Shown: piece after piece, positions 1 to 8,330 of the stretch
How positions within the stretch are numbered: the first letter of the stretch is position 1
How the letters are laid out: every line of letters begins with the position of its first letter
From: Flintibacter muris
GTDB lineage: Bacteria; Bacillota; Clostridia; Oscillospirales; Oscillospiraceae
Assembly (NCBI RefSeq): GCF_943192995.1
Contig: NZ_CALPCP010000001.1
Coordinates: forward strand, 310,001-374,000
Length of the DNA: 64,000 bases
Direction of reading: 5' to 3'
Notes under the pieces: generated by a model
The model's input: only the letters and a program-made list of their open reading frames with translations
Told to the model about the DNA's origin: nothing
Database searches by the model: none
Program-made: the position numbers and the translations under genes

Positions 1-770
1 CGGGCGGCGTTGATGCCCGCCTTCTGGGCGGCCAGGACGGCGGCGTACACCTCCTCCATCTCCGCGGTGGGGTGGCCCAGGGCCACAGTGCGGGTCATGT
101 CAGAGCAGTAGCCCTCCACCTTGCAGCCAAAGTCCATGGTGATGAACATGCCCATGTCCACCACCTGGTCGCCGGGAACGGCGTGGGGCCGGGAGCCGTT
201 GGCCCCCGCCGCCACAATGGGGTCGAATGACACCTTGTCCCCACCCCGGCTGAGCAGCTCATACACCAGCCGGGCGGCGATCTCCCGCTCCGTCATGCCG
301 GGGCGGATGAAGTTGAGGATGGCCCGGAATGCCTCGTCGGTGATCTCCTGGGCCCGGCGCATCAGGGCCAGCTCCCCCTCGTCCTTGGCGGCCCGCAGGC
401 CGTCCAGCAGCTTCTGGGCCGGGGTGAGGATGCCGGGCAGCTCCTGGGTGTACTTCCGGTGGCTGTCCACCGTCATGGCGCCGCTTTCAAAGCCGATATT
501 GTGGAGCTTTTCCCCCTCAATATACTCCTTGGCAAAGGCCATATGCCCCTTCTCCGGGGTGGTGAGGACAATTTCCGCCCCCTGTATCTGCTCCCGGGCG
601 GCCTCAATGTAGCGGCCGTCGGTGGAGTATTGGGCCCCGCTCCGGGTGACCAGCAGCAGGCCCTCCCCGTGAAAGCCCAGGGCGTAGCGCTCCCCGGACT
701 CGCTGGTGATGAGCATGGCGTCCAGGCCGTACTCCGGCAGCTGGGCGGAAATTTTTTCAATGTGGTTCAT
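1..770 (-). CDS. Xaa-Pro aminopeptidase-type M24 metallopeptidase (3' end outside window)
   Basis: Cytoplasmic peptidase of the M24 (pita-bread) family, which removes an N-terminal residue next to proline using two metal ions. The visible 256 residues hold the creatinase-like N-terminal domain (about 1-125) and the start of the catalytic domain. Visible active-site residues are His196 (motif RPHAVPG) and the metal-binding pair Asp213 and Asp224 (MDFG and SDMTRT). The remaining ligands (His, Glu, Glu) lie beyond position 1. The ATG at 768-770 is preceded by a GGAGGA ribosome site. No signal peptide is seen. The family assignment is firm; the exact substrate is not shown by sequence. Confidence 0.9.
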   Translation of the reverse strand, partial: MNHIEKISAQLPEYGLDAMLITSESGERYALGFHGEGLLLVTRSGAQYSTDGRYIEAAREQIQGAEIVLTTPEKGHMAFAKEYIEGEKLHNIGFESGAMTVDSHRKYTQELPGILTPAQKLLDGLRAAKDEGELALMRRAQEITDEAFRAILNFIRPGMTEREIAARLVYELLSRGGDKVSFDPIVAAGANGSRPHAVPGDQVVDMGMFITMDFGCKVEGYCSDMTRTVALGHPTAEMEEVYAAVLAAQKAGINAA

Positions 771-826
771 AGTGATTGACTCCTCCCGGTCATTGTGATT
801 GTACAGGGGTGGCCTTTGGCCCGTCC

Positions 827-930
827 CACGGAAATCAATGTTCAGAACATCCTGTAGGGCGGGACGACTCGGCCCGCCGCAGGTTGGCGGGTTTTGCAGG
901 CGGCGCGCCGGGGTCGTCGCGCCCTACAGG
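827..930. repeat. Palindromic intergenic repeat, family A, copy 1
   Basis: Starts with CACGGAAATCAATGTTCAGA and contains a long imperfect inverted repeat (TGTAGGGCGGGACGAC against GTCGTCGCGCCCTACA). Two longer copies lie at 15387-15518 and 29264-29390. The right arm overlaps the stop codon (TAG of CTGTAGGGC) of the TIM-barrel gene next to it, so the repeat supplies that gene's end. It may also act as a transcript-ending hairpin. Confidence 0.8.
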
Positions 931-1778
931 CAGTTCTCATATATCCGTTTCATGGTCAGCGCGTCCTCCGCCTGGGTGCCGGCGGACTCGCAGATGAAGG
1001 TGGGCGACCACCCCCGGCGGGCGATTTCGGCGGCCAGGGGAGCCCAGTCCGGGCCGTAGCCGCCGTCGTCGTCGAAGGTGCGGTGGCACTTCTCCCCGCC
1101 CTTGGGGGTAAACTCAATGTGGGAGAAGTGGCTGTGGAAGGCGGAGGCCCGCTCTTGCCCCAGCACCTCCTCCACCCGGTCCAGCATGCGGCAGAAGGCC
1201 TCCTGGCCGTCGTCCGCCCCCAGAGAGCGGGCGTACAGGTGGCCGAAGTCGATACAGGGGACCAGCCGCCCGTCCAGAGTACACAGCTCCAGCACCTCGT
1301 CCAGGTCGCCCAGCTGGTTGATCTTGCCCATGGTCTCGGGACAGAGGGTGATCTGACCATACCCCTGTCCGTCACAGGCGGAGATCACCTCCGCCAGGGA
1401 CTTTTTCGCAATGTCCAGCGCCTCCCGCCGGCTGCGCTTCATCAGCGCCCCGGAGTGGATGATGACCCGTCCCGCTCCCATCCACCGGGCCACCTGACAG
1501 CCGGCGGTGATGTAGCCAATGGTCTTTTTCAGGGAATCCGGGTCCGGATTGGCCAGATTGATGAAGTAGGGGGCGTGGAGGGACAGAGAAATGCCAGCCG
1601 CCCGGGCGTTTTCGCCCACCTTTCGGGCGGTATCCTCCCCCACGTGGACCCCCTTGCCGCACTGGTACTCGTAGCAGTCCAGGCCGAAGCCGGCAATCCA
1701 CCCGGGGGCGGCCAGGGAGGATTTGTGGACTTTGGAAAAGCTGTCGCAGTTGCCCGCCGGGCCGAATATCGCGCTCAT
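924..1778 (-). CDS. Endonuclease IV / xylose isomerase-like TIM barrel protein
   Basis: 284-residue member of the AP endonuclease 2 superfamily (endonuclease IV, sugar-phosphate isomerase/epimerase TIM barrels), with a length typical for endonuclease IV. The motif SLHAPYFINL (66-75) is the endonuclease IV signature. Further candidate metal ligands are His108, Glu148, Asp177/His180, His215/His217 and Glu264. The late Asp-x-His ligand pair appears altered (EKCHR, about 229-233), so AP-endonuclease activity is likely but not certain; an uncharacterised isomerase is the alternative. The ATG overlaps the stop of the YqeG gene by four bases (ATGA), so the two are translationally coupled. Confidence 0.8.
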   Translation of the reverse strand: MSAIFGPAGNCDSFSKVHKSSLAAPGWIAGFGLDCYEYQCGKGVHVGEDTARKVGENARAAGISLSLHAPYFINLANPDPDSLKKTIGYITAGCQVARWMGAGRVIIHSGALMKRSRREALDIAKKSLAEVISACDGQGYGQITLCPETMGKINQLGDLDEVLELCTLDGRLVPCIDFGHLYARSLGADDGQEAFCRMLDRVEEVLGQERASAFHSHFSHIEFTPKGGEKCHRTFDDDGGYGPDWAPLAAEIARRGWSPTFICESAGTQAEDALTMKRIYENCL

Positions 1779-2281
1779 ACAAAGGGCCTCCTTTTCCCCA
1801 GCAGGCGGAAGGGGGTCTCCACCGCGTAGCGGATGTACCGCCCCGGATTGCCCGCCAGACGGATGGGCTCCACCAGCAGGGGGGTGACCCCGGCGTTGTT
1901 GGCCCCCAGGGTGTCGGTAAAAATCTGGTCCCCCACCATAACGGTTTCCCGGGGCTTTGCCCCCATCCGCTCCATGGCCTGGAGGTAGCCCGCCCTTTTG
2001 GGCTTGCCCGAGTGCCCCTGATAGGGGATGCCAAGCTGCCGGGCAAATTCCCGGGCCCGGCCGGGCTTGCGGCTGTTGGAGAGGAGAAACAGCGCAATGT
2101 TGTTGGCCTCCAGCTCCTCCTTCCAGGCCGCCACCTCCGCCGGAGGCCGGGTCACTTTGTAGGGGACCAGCGTGTTGTCCAGGTCAGCCAGCACCAGCTT
2201 GATCCCCTTTTCCGCCAGCGCCCTGGGGGAGATGTGAGTCACCGAGGGGTAGACCCCCCGGGGTATGGGTGATAAGGGCAT
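1775..2281 (-). CDS. YqeG family HAD-IIIA phosphatase
   Basis: 168-residue HAD-superfamily hydrolase. Motif I is LADLDNTLVPY (Asp33 nucleophile, Asp35), motif II the Ser of LLSNS (about 68), and motif III/IV is VMVGDQIFTD (Asp118, Asp123). The DLDNT start and the size match YqeG/GEP4-like phosphatases, related to mitochondrial phosphatidylglycerophosphate phosphatase; the bacterial substrate is not established. The ATG at 2281 has an AAAGGAG site at correct spacing. The frame is open further upstream, but that stretch is repeat-family B DNA, so longer starts are rejected. Coupled (4-base overlap) to the TIM-barrel gene. Confidence 0.88.
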   Translation of the reverse strand: MPLSPIPRGVYPSVTHISPRALAEKGIKLVLADLDNTLVPYKVTRPPAEVAAWKEELEANNIALFLLSNSRKPGRAREFARQLGIPYQGHSGKPKRAGYLQAMERMGAKPRETVMVGDQIFTDTLGANNAGVTPLLVEPIRLAGNPGRYIRYAVETPFRLLGKRRPFV

Positions 2282-2300
2282 GGGCGTTCTCCTTTCCCAA

Positions 2301-2433
2301 AAGGCCCCCTTCGCAAAGGGGGCTCCCGCGAAGCGGGTGGGGGTTTTCCATGAAAAACAGATGCGTTTCGATTGGGAAAACCCTCCGTCATTTGCCTGGC
2401 AAATGCCACCTCCCTTTGCAAAGGGAGGCTTTT
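2301..2433. repeat. Palindromic intergenic repeat, family B, copy 1
   Basis: About 133 bases with two palindromic ends (AAGGCCCCCTTCGCAAAGGG on the left, CTCCCTTTGCAAAGGGAGG on the right) and an internal CCCTCCGTCA segment. A second near-full copy in opposite orientation is at 48204-48336 and a half copy at 40391-40434. The structure suggests a small non-autonomous (MITE- or REP-like) element; it carries no gene. Confidence 0.8.
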
Positions 2434-2517
2434 CCGCTGTTCTATTCCCTGATCCGGTTTCATAAACTGTACAGCATAGTATATCACAGGAAGAAACTTC
2501 GGACAAGGGGGATTCCT

Positions 2518-3333
2518 ATGCCACAGGACACCTTTATTATCACAATTCCGCCCCGGCAGCTGCCCGCCCTCCGGGGCTGGCAGACCCTTCCCGCCCACCT
2601 GGCCTACCGCCTGGGGCCGGGCCCCCACCTGTTCCGGGCGGACAACACCGCGCCCAGAGGGGGGCTGATGGTGGTGGATGACCGGGACTTCGACGGCCTG
2701 GGTCCCACCGGTCCGCTGTGCCAGGAGGTTTTGCGGGAGTGCCAGGCCCGGGGCTTCTCCGGGGCCATCCTGGACTTTGAAAACCGTCTGCCCCCCCTGG
2801 AGCAGATTGCCGGCCATTTGGATGAGCAGTTTGCCCGCCGGGGCTGGACCCTGTATGTCACCGAGCGCTATGGCCGCCACGCCCCCCATGCCCGGGTGAT
2901 GATCCCCTCCGCTCTGTCCGGGGGCTCCCTCCAGCGGCGGCTGGAGGAGGCGCTGGAGCGGTTTGGGGAGAGCCGGGTGGTGCTGGCCCTGGAGAAGTCG
3001 TCGGAGGACTTTTTTCTCCCCTCCCCCACCGGCAGCGGACAGCCCCTCACCCAGCAGGAGCTGGAAAACTTAAAGGCCCGGCTGTCCCCCTCCATCTTCT
3101 TCTCCTCAGACCTGTGCGCCCGGTATTTTACCTACATGAGCCGGGAGAACGGAGCCCACTTTGTCCTCTTTGACGACGGCGACACCCTGCGGCGCAAGGT
3201 GGAGGTGGGACGCAAGCTGGGCATACACACCTTCCTGGCTCCCTGGGCCGAGGTGGCCTCCTGCGCCGCCCAGCTGGGCATCCCCAAAAAACCGGAACAA
3301 AGACAGGTCCGCAGCAACGTCAACAGGTCATAG
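2518..3333 (+). CDS. Protein of unknown function
   Basis: 271 residues, soluble, no signal peptide or membrane segment. Not recognised by family. Regular alternation such as GLMVVDDRDFDG, GFSGAILDFENRLP and WTLYVTERYG, and the late GIHTFLAPWAEV, looks like beta/alpha repeats with acidic residues at strand ends, suggestive of a TIM-barrel or glycosidase-like fold; this is inference only. The ATG at 2518 is preceded by AAGGGG. Upstream in-frame codons lie in repeat B and are not used. The gene stands alone between the divergent YqeG gene and a bidirectional terminator. Confidence 0.7.
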   Translation: MPQDTFIITIPPRQLPALRGWQTLPAHLAYRLGPGPHLFRADNTAPRGGLMVVDDRDFDGLGPTGPLCQEVLRECQARGFSGAILDFENRLPPLEQIAGHLDEQFARRGWTLYVTERYGRHAPHARVMIPSALSGGSLQRRLEEALERFGESRVVLALEKSSEDFFLPSPTGSGQPLTQQELENLKARLSPSIFFSSDLCARYFTYMSRENGAHFVLFDDGDTLRRKVEVGRKLGIHTFLAPWAEVASCAAQLGIPKKPEQRQVRSNVNRS

Positions 3334-3371
3334 AAAAAAGCGGCGCAGTCGAGAGACTGCACCGCTTTTTG
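3334..3371. terminator. Bidirectional intrinsic terminator
   Basis: AAAAAGCGG-C-GCAGTC / GACTGC-A-CCGCTTTTT with a GAGA loop, flanked by A-run and T-run. It separates the convergent 2518-3333 gene and nifJ. A second stem, CCACCGCTGCT/AGCAGCGGTGG at 3392-3418, sits just after the nifJ stop. Confidence 0.85.
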
Positions 3372-3434
3372 ATCATTCAAATCCTTTTATGGCCACCGCT
3401 GCTGAAAAGCAGCGGTGGTTAATCATTGGAAGAA

Positions 3435-6400
3435 TTACTCCTCGCCAAACATCTTCTCCAGACGGGTCAGCTTGTCGTAACGCTTCTTGGCGGTCTCCTC
3501 ATTGAGGGCGAACAGCTCCTTGGCGCGGTCGGGGAAGGACCGGGTCAGGGCGGAGTAGCGGGCCTCGTTCATGAGGAACTCCTGGTAGCCGCCGGCGGGA
3601 ACCTTGCTGTCCAGGGTGAAGGGGTTCTTGCCCTCCTTCTTCAGGTCGGGGTTGAACCGGAACAGGTTCCAGTAGCCGCACTCCACGGCCTTCTTCATCT
3701 CAACCTGGCAGTTGGCCATGCCGCCCTTGATGGAGTGCATCTCGCAGGGAGAGTAGGCAACGATCAGGGAGGGGCCGTGATAGGCCTCGGCCTCAGCGAT
3801 AGCCTTCAGGGTCTGGTTGGGGTTGGCGCCCATGGAGATCTGAGCCACATAGACGTAGCCATAGGTCATGGCGATCTCGGTGAGGGACTTCTTGGGCATC
3901 ACCTTACCGGCGGCAGCAAACTGGGCCACCTGGCCGATATTGGAGGACTTGGAGGCCTGTCCGCCGGTGTTGGAGTAGACCTCGGTGTCGAAGACAAAGA
4001 TGTTCACATCCTCGCCGGAGGCCAGGACGTGGTCCACACCGCCGTAGCCGATGTCGTAGGCCCAGCCGTCGCCGCCGAAGATCCACACGGACTTCTTGGC
4101 CAGGTAGTCCTTCTCGGCCAGGATGTCAGCCACCAGCTTGCAGGCGTCGCAGTCGCAGAACTTGGCGCCGGAGGCCTTCAGCTCCTGGGCGTGGGCCAGC
4201 ATGGCGTCCTTCTTGTCGCCGAAGACCTTGTCGGCCTCGGGGCTGGAGATAAAGGCAATGCAGGCGTCTACAGGCATGATGCTCTCTTCCAGCAGCTTGA
4301 TATACTCCTTGGTGGCCTCCTGGTTGGCCTTGCCGTCCTCCATGGTGTCCAGCCACTTCTGGGCGGCGTCCTTCAGGGGCTGATAGGCGTGAGGCACCTC
4401 AATCAGGGCCTTGGTCTTCTCAGCCAGGCGGGCACGGACGGCCTTCTGGCCCAGGTACATGCCCAGACCATGCTCGGCGTTGTCCTCAAACAGGGAGTTG
4501 GCCCAGGCGGGACCCTTACCCTCGGGAGTGGTGGCGTAGGGAGAGGTAGCGGCGGGGCCGCCCCAGATGGAGGAACAGCCGGTGGCGTTGGAGATATACA
4601 TCCGGTCGCCGAAGAGCTGGGTAATCAGACGGGCATAGGCAGTCTCGGCGCAGCCGGCACAGGAGCCGGAGAACTCCAGCAGGGGCTTCTTGAACTGGGA
4701 GCCCTTGACGGACAGGTCGGCCATCTCCTCCTTGACGGAGACGTTGGCCACCATATAGTTGAACACGTCCTGCTGGGCGGCTTCCTGCTCCTGGGGCACC
4801 ATGGCCAGAGCGTCCACCGGGCAGGTCTTCACGCACACGGAGCAGCCCATGCAGTCCAGGGGGCTGACGGCAATGGTAAACTTGTACTGGCCCTTGCCCT
4901 TGCCGGCCTTGACGTCCACAATCTTGGCGGCCTCGGGGGCGTTCTTGGCCTCCTCCTCGGTGAGGGCGAAGGGACGGATGGTGGCGTGGGGGCAGACATA
5001 GGAGCACTGGTTACACTGGATACACTTGGAGGAGTCCCAGGCGGGCACGGCCACGGCCACGCCGCGCTTCTCGTAGGCGGCGGCGCCCAGCTCAAAGGTG
5101 CCGTCGGCGTAGGGGGAGAAGGCGGAGACGGGCAGGGAGTCGCCGTCCATGCGGTCCACGGGGTCCAGCACGTTGCTCACCAGGTCCACCAGCTTGGCGG
5201 GACCGGTGTGCTTGCTCTCCACAGGCTTATCCTGCGCGTCCTTCCAGGAGGCGGGAACCTCAAACTTCTTGAAGGCGGTGGCGCCGGCGTCGATAGCCTT
5301 GTGGTTCATATCCACAATGTCCTGGCCCTTCTTCAGGTAGGAGTGGGTGGCGGCGTCCTTCATATACTGGATGGCCTCGGCCTCGGGCATCACCTTGGCC
5401 AGCTTGAAGAAGGCGGACTGGAGAATGGTGTTGGTGCGCTTGCCCATGCCGATCTCCTGGGCCAGATCAATCGCGTTAATCAGGTAGACCTGGATGTCGT
5501 TCTCAGCGATATACCGCTTGGCCACGGCGGGCATGTGCTTATCCAGCTCCTCAGCAGTCCACTGGCAGTTAATCAGGAAGGTGCCGCCGGGCTTCACGTC
5601 CCGGACCATGGGGAAGCCCTTGACAATATAGGCGGGCACGTGGCAGGCCACAAAGTCGGCCTTATTGATATAGTAGGGGGCGCGGATGGGCTGGTCGCCA
5701 AAGCGCAGATGGCTGACGGTTACGCCGCCGGTCTTCTTGGAGTCGTACTGGAAGTAGGCCTGCACATACTTGTCGGTGTGGTCGCCGATAATCTTGATGG
5801 AATTCTTGTTGGCGCCCACGGTGCCGTCGCCGCCCAGACCCCAGAACTTGACCTCAATGGTCCCCTCAGCGGCGGTGTTGGGGGCCTTCTTCTCCTCCAG
5901 GGAGAGACCGGTGACGTCGTCCACGATACCGATGGTGAACTTCTTCTTGGGCTCGGCCTTGGCCAGCTCCTCGTATACGGCAAACACGGAGCGGGGCGGG
6001 GTGTCCTTGGAGCCCAGGCCGTAGCGGCCGGCGATAACGGTCTTGTCGCAAATGCCGTTCTCAGCCAGAGCGGTGATTACGTCCTGATACAGGGGCTCAC
6101 CCAGGGAGCCGGGCTCCTTGGTGCGGTCCAGCACGGCAATCTTCTTGCAGGTGGCGGGGATGGCAGCAATCAGCTTGTCGGCCCGGAAGGGGCGGTACAG
6201 GCGGACCTTGACCATGCCCACCTTCTCGCCGTGGGCGTTCATATAGTCGATTACTTCCTCAGCCACGTCGCAGAAGGAGCCCATGCAGATGATGACGCGG
6301 TCAGCGTCGGGGGCGCCGTAGTAGTTGAACAGCTGATAGTCGGTGCCCAGCTTGGCGTTGATCTTGCCCATATACTCCTCGACGATCTCGGGCAGGGCGT

Positions 6401-7109
6401 CGTAATACTTGTTGCTGGCCTCGCGGTGCTGGAAGAAGATATCGCCGTTCTCGTGGGAGCCGCGCATGGTGGGGTGCTCAGGGTTCAGAGCCCGGGCCCG
6501 GAAGTCGGCTACGGCGTCCATGTCCACCATCTCGGCCAGGTCCTTGTAGTCCCAAATGGCAACCTTCTGGATCTCGTGGGAGGTGCGGAAGCCGTCGAAG
6601 AAGTTGATGAAGGGAACCCGGCCCTTGATGGCGGCCAGATGGGCCACGGGGGCCAGGTCCATAACCTCCTGCACGTTGCCCTCAGCCAGCATGGCAAAGC
6701 CGGTCTGGCGGCAGGCCATCACGTCGGAGTGGTCGCCGAAGATGTTCAGCGACTGGGCGGCCACGGTACGGGCGGACACGTGGAACACGCCGGGCAGCAG
6801 CTCACCGGCGATCTTATACATGTTGGGGATCATCAGCAGCAGGCCCTGAGAGGCGGTATAGGTGGTGGTCAGAGCGCCCGCGTTGAGAGAGCCGTGGACG
6901 GTACCGGCGGCGCCGGCCTCAGACTGCATCTCAATGACCTTTACGGTATTGCCAAAGATGTTCTTCTGACCCTGGGCGGCCCACTGGTCCACGTAGTCCG
7001 CCATGGGGCTGGACGGCGTAATGGGGTAAATGCCGGCTACCTCGGTAAAGGCGTAGCTGACATACGCAGCGGCGTTATTGCCGTCCATGGTTTTGAATTT
7101 TCTTGCCAT
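3435..7109 (-). CDS. nifJ: Pyruvate:ferredoxin (flavodoxin) oxidoreductase
   Basis: 1224-residue single-chain PFOR that converts pyruvate and CoA to acetyl-CoA, CO2 and reduced ferredoxin in the cytoplasm; the main pyruvate-oxidising step of clostridial fermentation. Domains in order: pyrimidine-binding TPP domain with the YPITPSSPMA motif near residue 30, middle domain II, gamma domain, a two-cluster ferredoxin domain (CIQCNQCSYVCPH at about 690 and CMGCSVCVKTCPV at about 745), then the pyrophosphate-binding TPP domain with GGDGWAYDIG and the GSCAGCAE cysteines of the proximal cluster. Length and order match the family. Monocistronic, with its own promoter and about 180 bases of leader. Confidence 0.98.
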   Translation of the reverse strand: MARKFKTMDGNNAAAYVSYAFTEVAGIYPITPSSPMADYVDQWAAQGQKNIFGNTVKVIEMQSEAGAAGTVHGSLNAGALTTTYTASQGLLLMIPNMYKIAGELLPGVFHVSARTVAAQSLNIFGDHSDVMACRQTGFAMLAEGNVQEVMDLAPVAHLAAIKGRVPFINFFDGFRTSHEIQKVAIWDYKDLAEMVDMDAVADFRARALNPEHPTMRGSHENGDIFFQHREASNKYYDALPEIVEEYMGKINAKLGTDYQLFNYYGAPDADRVIICMGSFCDVAEEVIDYMNAHGEKVGMVKVRLYRPFRADKLIAAIPATCKKIAVLDRTKEPGSLGEPLYQDVITALAENGICDKTVIAGRYGLGSKDTPPRSVFAVYEELAKAEPKKKFTIGIVDDVTGLSLEEKKAPNTAAEGTIEVKFWGLGGDGTVGANKNSIKIIGDHTDKYVQAYFQYDSKKTGGVTVSHLRFGDQPIRAPYYINKADFVACHVPAYIVKGFPMVRDVKPGGTFLINCQWTAEELDKHMPAVAKRYIAENDIQVYLINAIDLAQEIGMGKRTNTILQSAFFKLAKVMPEAEAIQYMKDAATHSYLKKGQDIVDMNHKAIDAGATAFKKFEVPASWKDAQDKPVESKHTGPAKLVDLVSNVLDPVDRMDGDSLPVSAFSPYADGTFELGAAAYEKRGVAVAVPAWDSSKCIQCNQCSYVCPHATIRPFALTEEEAKNAPEAAKIVDVKAGKGKGQYKFTIAVSPLDCMGCSVCVKTCPVDALAMVPQEQEAAQQDVFNYMVANVSVKEEMADLSVKGSQFKKPLLEFSGSCAGCAETAYARLITQLFGDRMYISNATGCSSIWGGPAATSPYATTPEGKGPAWANSLFEDNAEHGLGMYLGQKAVRARLAEKTKALIEVPHAYQPLKDAAQKWLDTMEDGKANQEATKEYIKLLEESIMPVDACIAFISSPEADKVFGDKKDAMLAHAQELKASGAKFCDCDACKLVADILAEKDYLAKKSVWIFGGDGWAYDIGYGGVDHVLASGEDVNIFVFDTEVYSNTGGQASKSSNIGQVAQFAAAGKVMPKKSLTEIAMTYGYVYVAQISMGANPNQTLKAIAEAEAYHGPSLIVAYSPCEMHSIKGGMANCQVEMKKAVECGYWNLFRFNPDLKKEGKNPFTLDSKVPAGGYQEFLMNEARYSALTRSFPDRAKELFALNEETAKKRYDKLTRLEKMFGEE

Positions 7110-7297
7110 AGAGGTTCCCTACTTTCTTCCTAATTTTGCAAGGTGGTAAAAGGTGTTTCTCTGCTCTATTTTACAAGCCTGTCCCCATAGAACCAATGAT
7201 GAAAACAGTTATGTTTTTCATAATCAAATGGTTATATCCGGACAGACCCGCGCCGCCCCTGGCAGACCGGGCGCGGCTTGGGACTCCATACAGATAT

Positions 7298-7326
7298 AGT
7301 GTAACACTTTTCCAAGACTTTGTAAA
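7298..7326 (-). promoter_or_regulatory. nifJ promoter
   Basis: Minus-strand -35 TTTACA (7321-7326), 17-base spacer, -10 TACACT (7298-7303). The 7110-7454 gap otherwise holds the ~180-base nifJ leader and the lipoprotein terminator. Confidence 0.65.
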
Positions 7327-7390
7327 CTTTTCTTATGAATTTTTCCCTTCAAAATTTAGAGTGGTAAAGCGAGATTTTTCATGAAAAAAG

Positions 7391-7427
7391 CAAAAAAGCC
7401 GCCCCGCCGTTCAGCCCGGCGGGGCAG
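7391..7427 (-). terminator. Terminator of the lipoprotein gene
   Basis: Minus-strand stem GCCCCGCCG/CGGCGGGGC followed by GGCTTTTTTGC, just after the lipoprotein stop. Confidence 0.8.
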
Positions 7428-7454
7428 CGTTTAAGTAAAGGGTTATGGCTGCGA

Positions 7455-8147
7455 TCAGCCGCCCATGGCGGTGGTGGAAATCAGCTCGCCAAACTTGTTG
7501 GCATCCTTGGGCACCCAAACCTTCTTGGCCGTGCCGTTGACGTCCATATCGACCAGCTCAAAGTCCACATCAAAGTCAGCGGTCTTGTCGGTGGGCTTGA
7601 TGTCGGCGATTACGTCGGCCATAGCGCTGAGAATCGCGCCGAAGGCGGCCTCCATGTCGCCGCTCTCCAGGATGGAGGGGTCCAGATTGTTCATGGCCTC
7701 GGTCATAGCCTGGGTCAGCGCCTCGGGGTCAAAGGTGTTCACAGTGCAGGTGACCACGGCGGTGGCGGCCTTCTCGTCAGACTCCTTCACCTTGGCGGTG
7801 AGCTCCACGCCGCTGAACATGGACACAAAAGCGTCCACAAAGGCCTGCATCTCTTCGGTGGTAACGGTCATACCCTGGCCGGAGAACTGGGAGGCCAGTT
7901 CCTCCGCCAGCTCAGCGTAAAGGCCGCCTTCCTCCAGGCCCCAGTCGGAGCGGGCCTCCGCCTCGCTGGCGTAGCCGAACAGCTCTACAGCCTTGGACGC
8001 GTCGTCCTTCAGGATCATGTTAAACAGGGCCTCGGCGACCTGATCGCCGGCAATAGGCTCCTCTTTCTTTCCGCAACTGGTGAGAGTCAAAGAGAACAGC
8101 ATGACCATCGCCAGCAGCAGCGCGGGAATTCTACGGGTTAGTTTCAT
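7455..8147 (-). CDS. Secreted lipoprotein of unknown function
   Basis: 230 residues. A short basic start, hydrophobic stretch and lipobox LTSC (Cys25) mark a lipoprotein anchored to the outer face of the membrane. The mature part has a helix-rich first half (GDQVAEALFNMILKDD) and a later half of beta character; it resembles clostridial DUF5105/DUF4878-like lipoproteins but I cannot fix the family. The ATG at 8147 is chosen because AAGGAG lies eight bases upstream; an in-frame GTG three codons earlier is too close to that site. Confidence 0.75.
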   Translation of the reverse strand: MKLTRRIPALLLAMVMLFSLTLTSCGKKEEPIAGDQVAEALFNMILKDDASKAVELFGYASEAEARSDWGLEEGGLYAELAEELASQFSGQGMTVTTEEMQAFVDAFVSMFSGVELTAKVKESDEKAATAVVTCTVNTFDPEALTQAMTEAMNNLDPSILESGDMEAAFGAILSAMADVIADIKPTDKTADFDVDFELVDMDVNGTAKKVWVPKDANKFGELISTTAMGG

Positions 8148-8191
8148 TAATGTCACTCCTTTTCAACATTCGGCACTTGGCCGTAAGGTTT

Positions 8192-8220
8192 ATTATACGA
8201 GGGCAAATCAGGAAAATCAA
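8192..8220 (-). promoter_or_regulatory. Lipoprotein gene promoter
   Basis: Minus-strand -35 TTGATT (8215-8220), 17-base spacer, -10 TATAAT (8192-8197). Confidence 0.7.
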
Positions 8221-8264
8221 CCAGCAAAATAGAAATTTATGAAATCTTAATCTCTCGCCTTCTG

Positions 8265-8293
8265 TTGCATTTTTCACCAAAAACCGTTACAAT
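8265..8293 (+). promoter_or_regulatory. comM/yifB promoter
   Basis: -35 TTGCAT (8265-8270), 17-base spacer, -10 TACAAT (8288-8293), 38 bases before the ATG. Confidence 0.65.
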
Positions 8294-8330
8294 AGTTTTG
8301 AACAAAATTCACTTACCAGGAGGTGGGAAC

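Noticed and set aside
3426-7133. A 1235-codon open frame on the plus strand opposite nifJ
   Set aside because: It mirrors nifJ codon bias, has low-complexity Gly/Val/Leu/His composition and no family features.
7136-7384. 82-codon plus-strand frame in the nifJ upstream gap
   Set aside because: Lies over the nifJ promoter and leader, has no ribosome site and no family features.
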